Shown: positions 1-9,416 of the stretch, piece by piece
Layout of the letters: each line of letters opens with the position of its first letter
How positions within the stretch are numbered: the stretch's first letter is position 1
Assembly (NCBI GenBank): GCA_027488985.1
Contig: JAIYAR010000009.1
Location: 372,001-436,000, forward strand
Direction: 5' to 3'
Source: Comamonadaceae bacterium
GTDB lineage: Bacteria; Pseudomonadota; Gammaproteobacteria; Burkholderiales; Burkholderiaceae_C
Length of the DNA: 64,000 nucleotides
The notes under the pieces: generated by a model
Databases searched by the model: none
What the model saw: the letters and a program-made list of their open reading frames with translations, nothing else
Told to the model about the DNA's origin: nothing
Made by a program: the position numbers and the translations under genes

Positions 1-81
1 GAACAAAGGGGCCGTATGGGCTTGCCCGTTCAGGGGCGTTTCATAGTCGAGCGATTTGGCAGGGGAGAGCAAAAACAACAT
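1..81 (-). CDS. yaaA: YaaA family peroxide stress protein, partial (N-terminus only)
   Basis: The first 27 codons of a minus-strand gene run off the left edge. The translation opens MLFLLSPAKSLDYETPL, which matches the conserved start of the YaaA/DUF328 family. YaaA lowers free intracellular iron during peroxide stress in E. coli (family knowledge). The ATG at 81 is chosen because the family begins at exactly this methionine. About 230 residues should lie outside the window. The gene is divergent from the exported esterase-like gene at 236, with a 154-base gap that would hold both promoters. No clear promoter was picked out in that gap. Confidence 0.8.
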   Translation of the reverse strand, partial: MLFLLSPAKSLDYETPLNGQAHTAPLF

Positions 82-235
82 GGCGATGGTGAAGGGGCAC
101 GCAGGGAGCGGGCCAGTTTATCGCGAAGGTTGGTGACGCACAGGCAGAGGCAACGAAGGCCCGCCGCTGCGTCACGGTTTCTTCATATCGGCGGCTTAGT
201 CTCGGCGCCTTCTTCAACAGGGAGTCTTGACCACC

Positions 236-1612
236 ATGATCGCTTTTTCACCCACCCGCTTGGCCGCCGCCCTGGCCTTGGTCACCACTGCTTTCGGCGC
301 AAGCGCCCAGACCGAAGTGACCGCCGTTTTGGCCGGCCATGCCGCCTTGTCCACCTTCACCACGGTGGAAGCCCCCAAAGCCGCCGGCCCCTTCTTTGAG
401 ACCGCCGGCAAGTTCAACGCCGCCAACCGCCAGCGCACCGAAGTACTGAACAGCATTGAAGGCGTTACCTTCGTGGGTGATCCCAAGCACCCCCGCAAGT
501 CCGGCGGCACCCTGCCTATCAAGGGCCAGTCGGTACAAGGCTTCTCGGGCATCGTTTCTCTGGGTAATGCAGAGTTTCTGGCACTTACCGACAACGGCTT
601 CGGCAGCAAGCTGAACTCGCAGGACGCGCTGCTGATGGTCCACAACGTCAAAGCCGATTGGGCCAACGGCGAAGTCACCCGCCTCAAGACCACCTTCCTG
701 CAAGACCCCGACCGCAAAGTGCCCTTCGCCATCCAGAACGAAGCCACCGCTGAGCGCTTTTTGACTGGCATCGATTTCGACCCTGAATCCATCCAGATCG
801 TGGGCGACGAATGGTGGATCGGTGACGAGTTCGGTCCCTATGTGCTGCGTGTGACCCCCCAAGGCAAAGTGCTGGGCGTGATCGAAACCGTGGTGGGTGG
901 CAAAGCCTACCGCAGCCCTGACCACTACATGAATGGCCGTTTGCCCAACTACCCCGGCGACGCCAGCTTCGAAGCACGCCGCAGCGGTGGCTTTGAGCCC
1001 ATGGCCAAGTCGCTGGACGGAAAAACGCTGTACCCGATGTTCGAGTGGCCTCTGTGGGACGCTGCCACCAAGGCACAGGAAAGCCGCAATGGCAAGCCTT
1101 ACACCCGCATTCTGGAGCTGGATGCCGCCAGCAAAACCTACAGCACCCGGCAGTGGAAATATGCGTTTGAAGAAACCGGCAACATTGCCGCCGACTTCCA
1201 GATGCTGAGCATGACGACCGGCCTCGTGATCGAGCGCGATGACATGACCGAAGGTTCCGGTAACGTCTGCAAGGATGAGCCACGCACCGACTGTTTCACC
1301 CGCCCTGCCAAGTTCAAACGTATCTACAAGATCGACTTCGCGCAGACGGACGCCGATGGTTTTGTGAAAAAGGTGGCCTTTATTGACCTCACCAAAATCG
1401 CCAACCCCCAGCGCGTGGCCAAGCGCGGACCGAACGAAGAAACTTTTGTGCTGCCTCACCTCGGACCTGAAGGCCTGACGGTGGTGGACGCCAAGCACAT
1501 CGTGGTGGTGAACGACAACAACTTCCCCTACTCCAGCGGCCGCACGCTGGGCAAGCCGGATGACAACGAGCTGACCCTGCTCAACATCCAGGCGCTGATC
1601 GACGCGAAGTAA
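236..1612 (+). CDS. Exported esterase-like phytase-family protein
   Basis: This encodes 458 residues of the phytase-like esterase family (Pfam Phytase-like). Members are predicted six-bladed propeller enzymes in the periplasm with poorly defined substrates. The ATG at 236 is preferred over the TTG at 227 because an AGGGAG ribosome site at 219-224 lies 11 bases upstream of it. The first 25 or so residues form a signal peptide (hydrophobic AAALALVTT stretch, then GASAQ). Family signatures include GFSGIVSLGNAEFLALTDNG near residue 100, the WWIGDEFGPYV segment near 190, and a C-terminal HIVVVNDNNFPYSSGR. It seems to stand alone. Phosphatase, phytase and esterase activities cannot be told apart from sequence. 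Confidence 0.78.
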   Translation: MIAFSPTRLAAALALVTTAFGASAQTEVTAVLAGHAALSTFTTVEAPKAAGPFFETAGKFNAANRQRTEVLNSIEGVTFVGDPKHPRKSGGTLPIKGQSVQGFSGIVSLGNAEFLALTDNGFGSKLNSQDALLMVHNVKADWANGEVTRLKTTFLQDPDRKVPFAIQNEATAERFLTGIDFDPESIQIVGDEWWIGDEFGPYVLRVTPQGKVLGVIETVVGGKAYRSPDHYMNGRLPNYPGDASFEARRSGGFEPMAKSLDGKTLYPMFEWPLWDAATKAQESRNGKPYTRILELDAASKTYSTRQWKYAFEETGNIAADFQMLSMTTGLVIERDDMTEGSGNVCKDEPRTDCFTRPAKFKRIYKIDFAQTDADGFVKKVAFIDLTKIANPQRVAKRGPNEETFVLPHLGPEGLTVVDAKHIVVVNDNNFPYSSGRTLGKPDDNELTLLNIQALIDAK

Positions 1613-1654
1613 TTGGGTTTGAAGGCTGGTGCCGCCATGCACAATGGTGGCACC

Positions 1655-2536
1655 ATGTCACTCACCACGTCGCCCCCTGTTTCTCTGGCGTTTTCATCCC
1701 GACCCCGCAATGGCGAGGCATTGTTCCGCAGCCTGCTGGCGGGAAGGCCAGCCCAGGCCGCGCCTGATCAACTTTCCATCGCCATCGATGCCCGCTGGCA
1801 TGGTGCCCAAGCGGATGCCAGGCGCCTGAAGCAGTACCGCGCGGTCTGCGGCCGCAGTGATGCCGGTTTTTTGCCACCTCTCTACCTGCACGCCATGGCC
1901 ATGCCCCTGCACATGGCGGTCATGAGTCACCCGACATTTCCCCTGCGGCTGCTGGGCCTGGTGCATCTGGCCAACAGCATGCAATGCCTGCGCCCCATCG
2001 GCGACTTTGAAACGCTGGACATGGACTGCCAGCTGCATGGCATTGAGGCGACTGAACGCGGCCAGACATTCACCCTGCACACACGGTTGCAAACGGGCGG
2101 GGAAACCGTATGGACCGAGACCAGCACCTTTCTGGCCCCCCTGCCCCGTAGCGGAAAACGTCAGACACCGGACGATCTGCCCGACTGGGGAAGCCCCGTG
2201 GTTCGCTGGGCCGTGGCAGGGAGCGCCGGACGACGATTTGCGGGCCCGTCCGGTGACTGGAACCCCATCCATGTGAGTGCACCTACCGCGCGTTTGTTCG
2301 GCTATCCACGTGCGATAGCGCACGGCATGTTCAGCGCAGCCCGCTGTGTGGACTTGCTCTGCCGCGACCTGCCTCCCTGCGCGCCGCTACAAATTGACCT
2401 GCGCTTCAAGCGCCCCCTGTTGATTCCCGGCGAAGTGGCCTTACATACCCGGCAAGAGGCAGACAGCACCCGCTTTGTGCTGAACGTGCTGCCGCAGGGC
2501 GAGCCGCATATTGAGGGCGCCTTGCGCAGGCTGTAA
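1655..2536 (+). CDS. MaoC-like hot-dog fold dehydratase-family protein
   Basis: A 293-residue protein. The MaoC/(R)-hydratase signature lies in the C-terminal third: SGDWNPIH followed by [13 protein letters not shown]. In this family the Asp and His of that region hydrate enoyl-CoA. The N-terminal 150 residues probably form the second, non-catalytic half of a double hot-dog, as in larger MaoC proteins. The ATG at 1655 is chosen over the upstream TTG (1613) and ATG (1637) because it gives a conventional N-terminus, but the start is uncertain. The gene follows the esterase gene by 42 bases and precedes moaC by 68 bases. Substrate chain length is unknown; an acyl-CoA role is inferred. Confidence 0.7.
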   Translation: MSLTTSPPVSLAFSSRPRNGEALFRSLLAGRPAQAAPDQLSIAIDARWHGAQADARRLKQYRAVCGRSDAGFLPPLYLHAMAMPLHMAVMSHPTFPLRLLGLVHLANSMQCLRPIGDFETLDMDCQLHGIEATERGQTFTLHTRLQTGGETVWTETSTFLAPLPRSGKRQTPDDLPDWGSPVVRWAVAGSAGRRFAGPSGDWNPIHVSAPTARLFGYPRAIAHGMFSAARCVDLLCRDLPPCAPLQIDLRFKRPLLIPGEVALHTRQEADSTRFVLNVLPQGEPHIEGALRRL

Positions 2537-2604
2537 GGTCGCACAGCACCTGGCCCGGAAGCTGCCCGCCTCACCCATCATTGATTGCGAACGAGGAAAC
2601 CACT

Positions 2605-3123
2605 ATGAGCAACCCCGCAGACGCAGGCTCCGCCCTGACCCATTTCGACAACAAGGGCGATGCCCACATGGTCAATATCGCCGGCAAACCGTTGACGCAC
2701 CGCAAGGCGGTGGCGGGCGGACGCATCCAGATGCAACAGCACACGCTGGACCTGATCCAGAACGCTCAGGCCGCCAAGGGTGATGTACTAGGCGTAGCGC
2801 GCGTGGCCGGCATCATGGCCGCCAAGAAAACCAGCGACCTGATTCCCCTGTGCCACCCCATCATGCTGACCCGCGTGGCTATCGAATTTGAGGTGATTCA
2901 CGCCACGGCCACCACCCTGCCCGCCATCCAATGCCTGGCGATTGCCGAAACCACCGGTGGCACCGGCGTAGAAATGGAAGCGCTGACCGCCGTGCAGATC
3001 ACTCTGCTCACCATTTACGACATGTGCAAGGCCGTCGACAAAGGCATGGTCATGACCGATGTGAAGCTGTTGGAAAAGCACGGTGGCAAATCGGGCACCT
3101 ATTTGGCCCCGCCTTCCGCCTGA
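2605..3123 (+). CDS. moaC: Cyclic pyranopterin monophosphate synthase MoaC
   Basis: MoaC acts with MoaA to turn GTP into cyclic pyranopterin monophosphate, the first intermediate of molybdenum cofactor synthesis, in the cytoplasm. The 172-residue length fits the family. Diagnostic segments are [18 protein letters not shown] at the start, [13 protein letters not shown] near residue 90, and [20 protein letters not shown] near 125. The ATG at 2605 has a GAGGAA ribosome site at 2593-2598. It stands alone here, away from other moa genes. A use for the cofactor is hinted at by xdhC and coxG at the right end of the window. Confidence 0.95.
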   Translation: MSNPADAGSALTHFDNKGDAHMVNIAGKPLTHRKAVAGGRIQMQQHTLDLIQNAQAAKGDVLGVARVAGIMAAKKTSDLIPLCHPIMLTRVAIEFEVIHATATTLPAIQCLAIAETTGGTGVEMEALTAVQITLLTIYDMCKAVDKGMVMTDVKLLEKHGGKSGTYLAPPSA

Positions 3124-3139
3124 CCGCGCTGCAAGCCGC

Positions 3140-3448
3140 TTAATCCCCCGGCTGCACGCCCTCGTAACCCTCGACCAGGATCAGGTCGATCACCGACACG
3201 TCTTTGCGCAAGGCGATGGCGGCCTGATATTCGGGGGAATGCCAGCAGTCCACCGCAGCCTGGTAGCTGGGGAATTCAATCACCACATTGCGGCTGCGGC
3301 TCTCACCCTCGGGGTTCTCAAAGCGCCCGGCGCGCACCAGAAAGCGGGCACCGTACTTTTTAAACGGTGCGGCATTTGCTGCCTGATACCCCTTGTAGGC
3401 CTCGGTATCGAACACTTCTACACGGCCTATCCAGTAACCCTTGGGCAT
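3140..3448 (-). CDS. DUF1330 family protein
   Basis: A 102-residue cytoplasmic protein of the DUF1330 family, small dimeric alpha-beta barrel proteins of unknown function. Recognisable segments are MPKGYWIGRVEV at the start, YGARFLVRAGRFE in the middle, NVVIEFPSYQAAVDCWHSPEYQ, and a final DLILVEGYEG. A GGAGACAA ribosome site precedes the ATG. The gene converges with moaC, with 16 bases between the stop codons. No function can be assigned. Confidence 0.85.
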   Translation of the reverse strand: MPKGYWIGRVEVFDTEAYKGYQAANAAPFKKYGARFLVRAGRFENPEGESRSRNVVIEFPSYQAAVDCWHSPEYQAAIALRKDVSVIDLILVEGYEGVQPGD

Positions 3449-3534
3449 ATTTGTCTCCTGTGGAATGCTGGGCAGCAGTGTAGAAGATGCCGCACCGGGC
3501 TGCCCCGTGCACGATTACAGATGAAATGTGCCCC

Positions 3535-3577
3535 TAGCGCTCGTTAAATATGCGCTACTAGCTATCAAAAGCATAGC
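3535..3577 (-). repeat. Dispersed 43-bp-register repeat, copy 1
   Basis: An intergenic copy between the DUF1330 gene and valS. It reads TAGCGC, 11 bases, GCGC, 9 bases ending AGCTA, 8 bases, ATAGC. Strand is set so that the GCTAT end comes first. The outer TAGCGC and inner GCGCTA can pair. The spacing is identical to the other copies in this window. Confidence 0.8.
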
Positions 3578-3604
3578 GAATATCGGACTACAGCCCTGCA
3601 CCGG

Positions 3605-3610
3605 TAAAAT
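3605..3610 (+). promoter_or_regulatory. Possible -10 element of the valS promoter
   Basis: TAAAAT lies 27 bases upstream of the valS ATG and matches the sigma-70 -10 consensus at five of six positions. No good -35 hexamer lies 16-18 bases upstream, so the call is tentative. Confidence 0.35.
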
Positions 3611-3636
3611 CGCCGCTCGCTCTTAGAAGAACCTCC

Positions 3637-6576
3637 ATGTCTGACAACGCCAACACCCCCATTGCCGCCCCCACCGCCCCCGAACAACCGGGTCTGCAAT
3701 CCCTCTCCAAATCGTTCGAGCCCGCTGCGCTGGAAGCGCACTGGGGCCCCGAGTGGGAAAAGCGCGGCTACGGCATAGCCGGCTTCCGCGGCACCAGCTC
3801 GCCGGATGCCGCTGCGGCAGCGCAGGGAAAGAACTTCTCCATCCAGCTGCCCCCACCCAATGTGACCGGTACGCTGCACATGGGCCATGCGTTCAACCAG
3901 ACCATCATGGACAGCCTAACCCGCTACCACCGCATGGCCGGTTTCAACACCGCATGGATTCCTGGCACGGACCACGCCGGCATTGCCACCCAGATCGTGG
4001 TGGAGCGCCAGCTGCAAGAGCAAAAAGTCAGCCGCCACGACCTGGGTCGTGAGGCTTTCACCAAAAAGGTCTGGGAGTGGAAAGAAAAGTCCGGCAACAC
4101 CATCACCACCCAGATGCGCCGCATGGGCGACAGCGTGGACTGGAGCCGCGAATACTTCACCATGGACCCCAAGTTGTCGCAAACGGTCACCGAGACCTTT
4201 GTGCAGCTCTACGAGCAAGGCCTGATTTACCGCGGCAAGCGACTGGTGAACTGGGACCCGATCTTGATGAGCGCGGTGTCGGACCTAGAAGTGGAAAGCG
4301 AAGAGGAAGACGGTTCGCTCTGGCACATCCGTTACCCGTTGGCCGACGGCTCCGGTGACATCACTGTAGCCACCACCCGCCCAGAGACCATGCTGGGCGA
4401 CGTGGCCGTGATGGTGCACCCCGAAGACGAGCGCTACACCGCGCTGATCGGCAAGCAAGTCACCCTGCCCCTGTGCGGCCGCACCATCCCCGTGATTGCG
4501 GACGATTACGTGGACAAGGCCTTCGGTACCGGCGTGGTGAAGGTCACCCCCGCCCACGACCAGAACGACTATGCCGTCGGCCAGCGCCACAAGCTGCCCA
4601 TGATCTGCGTGCTCACCCTGGACGCCAAGATCAACGAGAATGCCCCCGCTGCCTACCAAGGCCTGGACCGTTTTGTGGCCCGCAAAAAAGTGGTGGCAGA
4701 CCTCGAAGCCGGTGGTTTCTTGGTTGAGGTGAAAAAGCACAAGCTCATGGTGCCGCGTTGCGCCCGCACCGGCCAGGTCATTGAGCCCATGCTGACTGAC
4801 CAGTGGTTTGTCGCCATGAACCAAGTCGGCAAAGGCGACGCCACCGGCAAGTCCATCGCCCAGAAAGCCATCGACGCGGTGCAAAGCGGCGAAGTGAAGT
4901 TTGTGCCCGAAAACTGGGTCAACACCTACAACCAGTGGATGAACAACATCCAGGACTGGTGTATCAGCCGCCAACTCTGGTGGGGCCACCAGATCCCGGC
5001 GTGGTACGACGAAGACGGCAACGTGATCGTGGCCCGTAACGAAGCCGAGGCCCAAGCCAAGGCGCCCGGCAAAAACCTGCGCCGCGATGAAGACGTGCTC
5101 GACACCTGGTACTCCAGCGCACTGGTGCCGTTCTCGACCATGGGCTGGGGCAACGAAGGCGCCGGCACTGGTGTCAGCGACGACTACAACCTCTACCTAC
5201 CCAGCAGCACGCTGGTGACCGGCTACGACATCATCTTCTTCTGGGTCGCCCGGATGATCATGATGACCACGCACTTCACCGGCCGCGTGCCGTTCAAGCA
5301 CGTCTACATCCACGGCCTGGTGCGCGATGCCCAGGGCAAGAAGATGAGCAAATCCGAGGGCAATGTGCTTGACCCCGTGGACTTGATCGACGGCATTGCG
5401 CTCGCTCCCTTGCTGGACAAGCGCACTACCGGCCTGCGCAAGCCCGAGACGGCGCCAGCGGTGCGCAAGAACACCGAAAAAGAGTTCCCCGAAGGCATTC
5501 CCGCCTACGGTGCTGACGCGCTGCGCTTCACCTTTGCAGCACTCGCCTCGCTGGGACGCAGCATCAACTTCGACAGCAAGCGTTGCGAGGGCTACCGCAA
5601 TTTCTGCAACAAGCTGTGGAACGCCACCCGCTTTGTACTGATGAACTGCGAAGGCCAGGACTGCGGCTTGCTGGAGCACACCAAGGAACAGTGCGCCCCC
5701 GGAGACGTTGCCCACGGCTACCTGGAGTTCAGCCAGAGTGACCGTTGGATCGTGTCGCTGCTGCAAAAGACCGAGGCCGACGTGGCCCAAGGCTTTGCCG
5801 ACTACCGTTTGGACAATGTCGCCAACACGATTTACGACTTCGTGTGGAACGAGTTCTGCGACTGGTACCTGGAAATTGCCAAGGTACAGATCAACACCGG
5901 CACTGACGCGCAAAAACGCGCCACTCGCCGCACCCTGATCCGCACCCTCGAGACCATCCTGCGCATGGCACACCCCATCACGCCTTTCATCACCGAAGAG
6001 CTGTGGCAAAAGGTAGCGCCCGTGGCCGGTCGTGGCGGCCCATCGATCTCGATTGCGGCCTACCCCGTCAGCCAGCCCGAGCGCATTGACGAAGCCGCGA
6101 TTGCGCACGTCGCCAAGCTCAAGCAACTGGTGGACGCATGCCGCAACCTGCGTGGCGAAATGAACGTGTCGCCTGCGACCCGTCTGCCCCTGTATGTGGT
6201 GGCCCAGACAGAAGCTGAAGGTGCTTTCCTGCAATCGTCTGCCGCCGTGCTGCAGGCATTGGCCAAGTTGAGTGAAGTGAAGCTCTTCGACAACGAGGCT
6301 GCATGGCAAGCCGCTGCCCAGTCTGCCCCGGTGGCGGTGGTGGGTGAAGCCCGCGTATGCCTGTTTGTGGAAGTGGACGTGGCGGCCGAAAAGCTGCGTT
6401 TGGGCAAGGAAGTCAGCCGCCTGGAAGAGCAGATTGCCAAAGCCAGCACCAAACTCAACAACGAAGCTTTCGTTGCCAAGGCCCCTGCTGCCGTGCTGGA
6501 GCAGGAACGCAAGCGTGTGGCGGATTTCGCCGCCACCCTGACCAAGGTGCAAGAGCAGCTGGCCCGCTTGGGCTGA
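3637..6576 (+). CDS. valS: Valine--tRNA ligase
   Basis: A class I aminoacyl-tRNA synthetase that charges tRNA-Val. The 979 residues are slightly longer than the E. coli enzyme (951), mainly from an N-terminal extension of about 20 residues. The HIGH-type motif is HMGH at residues 81-84, within [13 protein letters not shown]. The editing (CP1) domain follows with [18 protein letters not shown] is at 569-573 ([14 protein letters not shown]). The anticodon-binding helices carry [10 protein letters not shown]. The last 65 residues form the family's coiled-coil arm ([20 protein letters not shown]). A clear terminator follows the gene, so it is probably a single-gene unit. Confidence 0.98.
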   Translation: MSDNANTPIAAPTAPEQPGLQSLSKSFEPAALEAHWGPEWEKRGYGIAGFRGTSSPDAAAAAQGKNFSIQLPPPNVTGTLHMGHAFNQTIMDSLTRYHRMAGFNTAWIPGTDHAGIATQIVVERQLQEQKVSRHDLGREAFTKKVWEWKEKSGNTITTQMRRMGDSVDWSREYFTMDPKLSQTVTETFVQLYEQGLIYRGKRLVNWDPILMSAVSDLEVESEEEDGSLWHIRYPLADGSGDITVATTRPETMLGDVAVMVHPEDERYTALIGKQVTLPLCGRTIPVIADDYVDKAFGTGVVKVTPAHDQNDYAVGQRHKLPMICVLTLDAKINENAPAAYQGLDRFVARKKVVADLEAGGFLVEVKKHKLMVPRCARTGQVIEPMLTDQWFVAMNQVGKGDATGKSIAQKAIDAVQSGEVKFVPENWVNTYNQWMNNIQDWCISRQLWWGHQIPAWYDEDGNVIVARNEAEAQAKAPGKNLRRDEDVLDTWYSSALVPFSTMGWGNEGAGTGVSDDYNLYLPSSTLVTGYDIIFFWVARMIMMTTHFTGRVPFKHVYIHGLVRDAQGKKMSKSEGNVLDPVDLIDGIALAPLLDKRTTGLRKPETAPAVRKNTEKEFPEGIPAYGADALRFTFAALASLGRSINFDSKRCEGYRNFCNKLWNATRFVLMNCEGQDCGLLEHTKEQCAPGDVAHGYLEFSQSDRWIVSLLQKTEADVAQGFADYRLDNVANTIYDFVWNEFCDWYLEIAKVQINTGTDAQKRATRRTLIRTLETILRMAHPITPFITEELWQKVAPVAGRGGPSISIAAYPVSQPERIDEAAIAHVAKLKQLVDACRNLRGEMNVSPATRLPLYVVAQTEAEGAFLQSSAAVLQALAKLSEVKLFDNEAAWQAAAQSAPVAVVGEARVCLFVEVDVAAEKLRLGKEVSRLEEQIAKASTKLNNEAFVAKAPAAVLEQERKRVADFAATLTKVQEQLARLG

Positions 6577-6603
6577 TGCCAAGTTTGCCGGTACGCCGGC
6601 AGA

Positions 6604-6637
6604 CAACAAAAAAGCCGGCTCCAAGCCGGCTTTTTTG
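6604..6637 (+). terminator. Bidirectional intrinsic terminator after valS
   Basis: A stem AAAGCCGGCT / AGCCGGCTTT with a short loop is followed by a T run on the plus strand. It is preceded by an A run, which gives a T run on the minus strand. It serves valS and the convergent tusA-like gene. Confidence 0.9.
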
Positions 6638-6657
6638 TGAGCGTGCTGATCGCAATG

Positions 6658-6885
6658 TCAGCGGCGACGCAGCACGTGGATGAACATGGTTCCTACGGTT
6701 TGCTGGTCCACGAGTTCATGCCCGGTCTGCTTGGTGAAAGCCTGGAAATCGCGCAACGAACCGGGGTCGGTAGCCAGCACCTTGAGAGTCTGTCCACTGT
6801 GCAATTCAGCCAGCGCTTTCTTGGCTTTCAGGATGGGGAGCGGGCAATTCAAACCGCTGGTGTCAATTTCTTTGTCGAAGTTCAT
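6658..6885 (-). CDS. TusA-family sulfurtransferase
   Basis: A 75-residue protein of the TusA/SirA-like family, which passes persulfide sulfur to acceptors in tRNA thiolation, molybdenum cofactor synthesis or sulfur metabolism. The signature CPLP follows LDTSGLN-type residues, with the active cysteine at residue 14 (GLNCPLPILKAKKAL). The rest fits the compact beta-alpha fold (TLKVLATDPGSLRDF, then GHELVDQQT). It lies 30 bases downstream of the Nudix gene on the same strand, with cysM upstream of that, so a sulfur-related group is possible. Whether it is true TusA or a paralogue cannot be told. Confidence 0.85.
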   Translation of the reverse strand: MNFDKEIDTSGLNCPLPILKAKKALAELHSGQTLKVLATDPGSLRDFQAFTKQTGHELVDQQTVGTMFIHVLRRR

Positions 6886-6915
6886 GCAGGCTGCTTTCTG
6901 GCGTTGGAGCAGATT

Positions 6916-7467
6916 TTAGTCGGCCCGTTGCTCGATGTCTTTGCGCCATACCGGATCGATGAACTGTGGCACATAGCCACGGGAGCGCAAAAACTCAGCG
7001 AGGGCATAACCGGTGCCTGCGGGCCAGCATTTGACGTCCTCCAAGTCGTACAGGCGGTAGTCCACCAGCTCGGGGCTGAGATTCACATCTCCATCACACA
7101 CCGCGTGATAGGCAATGATGACCTGGTTCATGCGTTGGAAGTCATACACCCCCAAGAGCTTGAGAGCACTGGTGTGCAGATTGGTCTCCTCTGAAATTTC
7201 CCGCGCAATGCCTTCCTCGGGCGTCTCGCCGGCTTCCATGAAGCCGGTAATCAACGCATACATCTTGCCGGGCCAGGCGGCATTGCGGGCCAAAAGCACT
7301 TTCCCGCGGTACTCAATCACCGCCGCAAGGACGGGTGTGGGGTTGTTCCAGTGCGTGAATTCGCAGGACGGGCAACGCAGGCGTGTTTTGTCGCCTCCGT
7401 CTTCGGCCAGGGTGATCTCGGCCAATGGTGTAGCGCATTGCGGGCAAAACTTGAAAACTGCAGACAT
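6916..7467 (-). CDS. Zinc-ribbon Nudix hydrolase
   Basis: A 183-residue cytoplasmic hydrolase of nucleoside-diphosphate-linked compounds. An N-terminal zinc ribbon uses Cys8, Cys11, Cys32 and Cys35. The Nudix box spans residues 75-97 (GFMEAGETPEEGIAREISEE) and has Asn where the consensus has its last Gly. The arrangement resembles NudC-like NAD(H)/NADH-cap hydrolases but lacks their N-terminal domain, so the substrate is open. The ATG at 7467 is chosen because residues upstream of MSAVFKFCPQC would be read out of the dispersed repeat at 7478-7520. It follows cysM on the same strand after 74 bases. Confidence 0.85.
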   Translation of the reverse strand: MSAVFKFCPQCATPLAEITLAEDGGDKTRLRCPSCEFTHWNNPTPVLAAVIEYRGKVLLARNAAWPGKMYALITGFMEAGETPEEGIAREISEETNLHTSALKLLGVYDFQRMNQVIIAYHAVCDGDVNLSPELVDYRLYDLEDVKCWPAGTGYALAEFLRSRGYVPQFIDPVWRKDIEQRAD

Positions 7468-7477
7468 GGAAGCCTTT

Positions 7478-7520
7478 GCTATTGTTTCAGGAGCTGCCCG
7501 CGCAATATCCACGAGCGCCG
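7478..7520 (+). repeat. Dispersed 43-bp-register repeat, copy 2
   Basis: An intergenic copy between cysM (stop at 7542) and the Nudix gene (start at 7467), inside the leader of the Nudix gene. It reads GCTAT, 8 bases, GAGCTGCCC, GCGC, 11 bases, GCGCCG, then a GGCCTATTT-like flank ending near 7531. Confidence 0.8.
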
Positions 7521-7541
7521 ATGGCCTATTTACCTTAAATT

Positions 7542-8444
7542 TCAGGCGGGAAAAACACCGGTAGACAAGTAACGGTCGCCGCGGTCGCACACGATGAAAA
7601 CGATCACCGCATCGCGCTCGCGTTTGGCGATTTCCTGTGCCACCCAGCATGCACCGGCAGCAGAAATGCCACCGAAAATGCCCTCTTCCCGCGCCAGGCG
7701 GCGGCACATGTCTTCGGCGTCACCCTGGCTTACGTAGATCAGCTCGTCCACGTTGGACGGGTCGTAAATCTTGGGCAGGTATTCCTGCGGCCACTTGCGG
7801 ATGCCGGGAATGCGCGAGCCTTCAGAGGGCTGCGCGCCGACGATGCGAATGGCAGGGTTCTTCTCTTTCAGATAACGAGAGACACCTGTGATAGTGCCTG
7901 TAGTGCCCATGGCGCTCACAAAGTGGGTCACACGCCCGCCGGTTTGTTCCCAGATCTCAGGGCCGGTCGTTTCGTAATGAATTCGCGGGTTGTCGCCGTT
8001 GGCGAACTGGTCCAGCACGCGGCCTTTGCCTTCACGCTGCATCTGTTCCGCGAGGTCCCGCGCGTACTCCATGCCGCCGCTCTTGGGCGTGAGGATCAAC
8101 TCAGCGCCAAAGGCCTTCATGGTCTGTGCACGCTCGATGGACAGGTCCTCAGGCATGATCAAAATCATGCGATAGCCCTTGACTGCAGCAGCCATGGCCA
8201 ACGCAATGCCGGTGTTGCCGGAGGTGGCTTCAATAAGCGTATCGCCGGGCTGAATGTCACCGCGCTCCTGGGCGCGCTGGATCATGGAGAGTGCGGGGCG
8301 GTCTTTGACTGAACCCGCAGGGTTGTTGCCTTCGAGCTTGCCTAGCAATACGTTGTTGCGGGCGAGGTTGTCTGTAGCCTGAATGCGTTGCAGGGCCACC
8401 AAAGGTGTTTTTCCGATTGCTTCTTCAATGGTTGGATATTTCAT
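7542..8444 (-). CDS. cysM: Cysteine synthase B (O-acetylserine sulfhydrylase)
   Basis: A PLP enzyme that makes cysteine from O-acetylserine and sulfide or thiosulfate. The 300-residue length fits CysM. The PLP lysine is Lys47 in AGSVKDRPAL. The substrate loop is EATSGNTGIALA, and the C-terminus FIVCDRGDRYLSTGVF is typical of the CysM branch rather than CysK. The ATG at 8444 (MKYPTIEEAIGKTPLV) starts the conserved fold. The upstream in-frame ATG at 8474 would run close to the tRNA gene and is rejected. The gene is divergent from tRNA-Leu, with a 39-base gap. Confidence 0.93.
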   Translation of the reverse strand: MKYPTIEEAIGKTPLVALQRIQATDNLARNNVLLGKLEGNNPAGSVKDRPALSMIQRAQERGDIQPGDTLIEATSGNTGIALAMAAAVKGYRMILIMPEDLSIERAQTMKAFGAELILTPKSGGMEYARDLAEQMQREGKGRVLDQFANGDNPRIHYETTGPEIWEQTGGRVTHFVSAMGTTGTITGVSRYLKEKNPAIRIVGAQPSEGSRIPGIRKWPQEYLPKIYDPSNVDELIYVSQGDAEDMCRRLAREEGIFGGISAAGACWVAQEIAKRERDAVIVFIVCDRGDRYLSTGVFPA

Positions 8445-8457
8445 GCCATAAATGTGC

Positions 8458-8463
8458 CATAAT
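8458..8463 (+). promoter_or_regulatory. Possible -10 element for tRNA-Leu
   Basis: CATAAT lies 20 bases before the tRNA 5' end and matches the -10 consensus at five of six positions. A weak TTGGAT at 8432-8437 would give a long 20-base spacer, so the -35 is doubtful. Confidence 0.35.
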
Positions 8464-8483
8464 TCGAGCTTCACGGAATACCT

Positions 8484-8568
8484 GCCCAGGTGGTGAAATT
8501 GGTAGACTCAGGGGACTCAAAATCCCCCGCCGCAAGGCGTGCCGGTTCGAGTCCGGCCCTGGGCACCA
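8484..8568 (+). tRNA. tRNA-Leu (anticodon CAA)
   Basis: An 85-base class II tRNA. The acceptor GCCCAGG pairs with CCTGGGC, followed by discriminator A and an encoded CCA. The D-loop carries TGGTAGA. The anticodon stem GGGGA/TCCCC holds loop CTCAAAA, giving anticodon CAA, which reads UUG. There is a long variable arm (CGCCGCAAGGCG), and the T-arm GGTTCGAGTCC is standard. Confidence 0.97.
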
Positions 8569-8574
8569 GATTAA

Positions 8575-8606
8575 AGCCGAATGTTCTTGCAACATTCGGC
8601 TTTTTC
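8575..8606 (+). terminator. Intrinsic terminator of tRNA-Leu
   Basis: The stem AGCCGAATGTT / AACATTCGGCT (11 bp) with a five-base loop is followed by TTTTTC. It lies 7 bases after the CCA end. Confidence 0.92.
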
Positions 8607-8699
8607 TTTGTCCGGGTTCCGGCTGACAATGCCCCGATCCGGTGTATGCCCGAAACGGCTTGCATCACAATCCCCCTTTCCCCGCCACTTGCATTCACC

Positions 8700-9416
8700 A
8701 TGTTCATTCGCCTTACTGAAGACCACACACCTCTTTTGTTTTGGAAACTGGTGGCGGCTTCTGTTTTGGTGGCGCTGATCCCCACCTTCTGGCCTGAGCT
8801 GGACCTGCGTGCTGCTGCGCTGTTTACCGGAGCCACGCCCGCGATCGAATCGAGCCGTTGGTGGTGGGTGGAGTGGATCAATGCGTGGGTGCCCGCCGCA
8901 TTCCGCACTTTGCTAGCCATTTGCGCACTAGGCTGGTTGCTTGCCCACTTTGCGTCGCGCTGGAAGGCATGGCGCCTGCCCCTGGCATTTGTGGTGTGCG
9001 CCGGCATTGCGGGACCGGGTGCCATCGTCAACTGGGGTTTCAAAGAGAACTGGCAACGCGCCCGCCCTTACCAGGTCGAAAACTTCGGTGGCACCCAGCA
9101 ATTCAGTCGCGCGACCGTGATGACCGACCAATGCGACAACAACTGCTCTTTTGTCAGCGGGCATGTGGCCTGCGGTTTCTTCTTCAGCAGCCTGATGCTT
9201 ATCCACCTGCGCAGGCGTAAAGCCTGGCTATTGGTGGGTACCGCTGCCGGATTGGCCATCGGCTTCTCCCGTATGTCGGCTGTTGCCCACTGGTTCAGTG
9301 ACGTGCTGTGGGCCTACCCGATCACACTGATGAGCAGTTGGCTCGTCTGGCAACTGCTGTCGCGGCTCTACGGCTTTGCGGGCCCAGACACCAAACCGGA
9401 AGCCACGTCCGGGTAA
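8700..9416 (+). CDS. PAP2-family membrane phosphatase
   Basis: A 238-residue inner-membrane protein with about five or six hydrophobic segments. All three PAP2 motifs are present: KENWQRARP, then SFVSGH, then SRMSAVAHWFSDV with the catalytic His. The family dephosphorylates lipid phosphates such as phosphatidylglycerol phosphate or undecaprenyl pyrophosphate. The ATG at 8700 is chosen because the reading frame upstream runs back through the tRNA gene. The 3' end overlaps the convergent epimerase-like gene by 49 bases. Substrate is unknown. Confidence 0.85.
   Translation: MFIRLTEDHTPLLFWKLVAASVLVALIPTFWPELDLRAAALFTGATPAIESSRWWWVEWINAWVPAAFRTLLAICALGWLLAHFASRWKAWRLPLAFVVCAGIAGPGAIVNWGFKENWQRARPYQVENFGGTQQFSRATVMTDQCDNNCSFVSGHVACGFFFSSLMLIHLRRRKAWLLVGTAAGLAIGFSRMSAVAHWFSDVLWAYPITLMSSWLVWQLLSRLYGFAGPDTKPEATSG

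Noticed and set aside
16-399. A 127-codon plus-strand frame at the left edge
   Set aside because: It overlaps yaaA antisense and the signal peptide region of the esterase-like gene out of frame, and is Arg-rich as expected of a shadow.
248-1642. A long minus-strand reading frame opposite the phytase-like gene
   Set aside because: It has the Gly/His/Val-rich composition typical of the antisense frame of a high-GC gene and no recognisable domain; the plus strand has a signal peptide and family motifs.
5197-6624. A 475-codon minus-strand frame opposite valS
   Set aside because: It mirrors valS codons and shows no domain; valS is certain.
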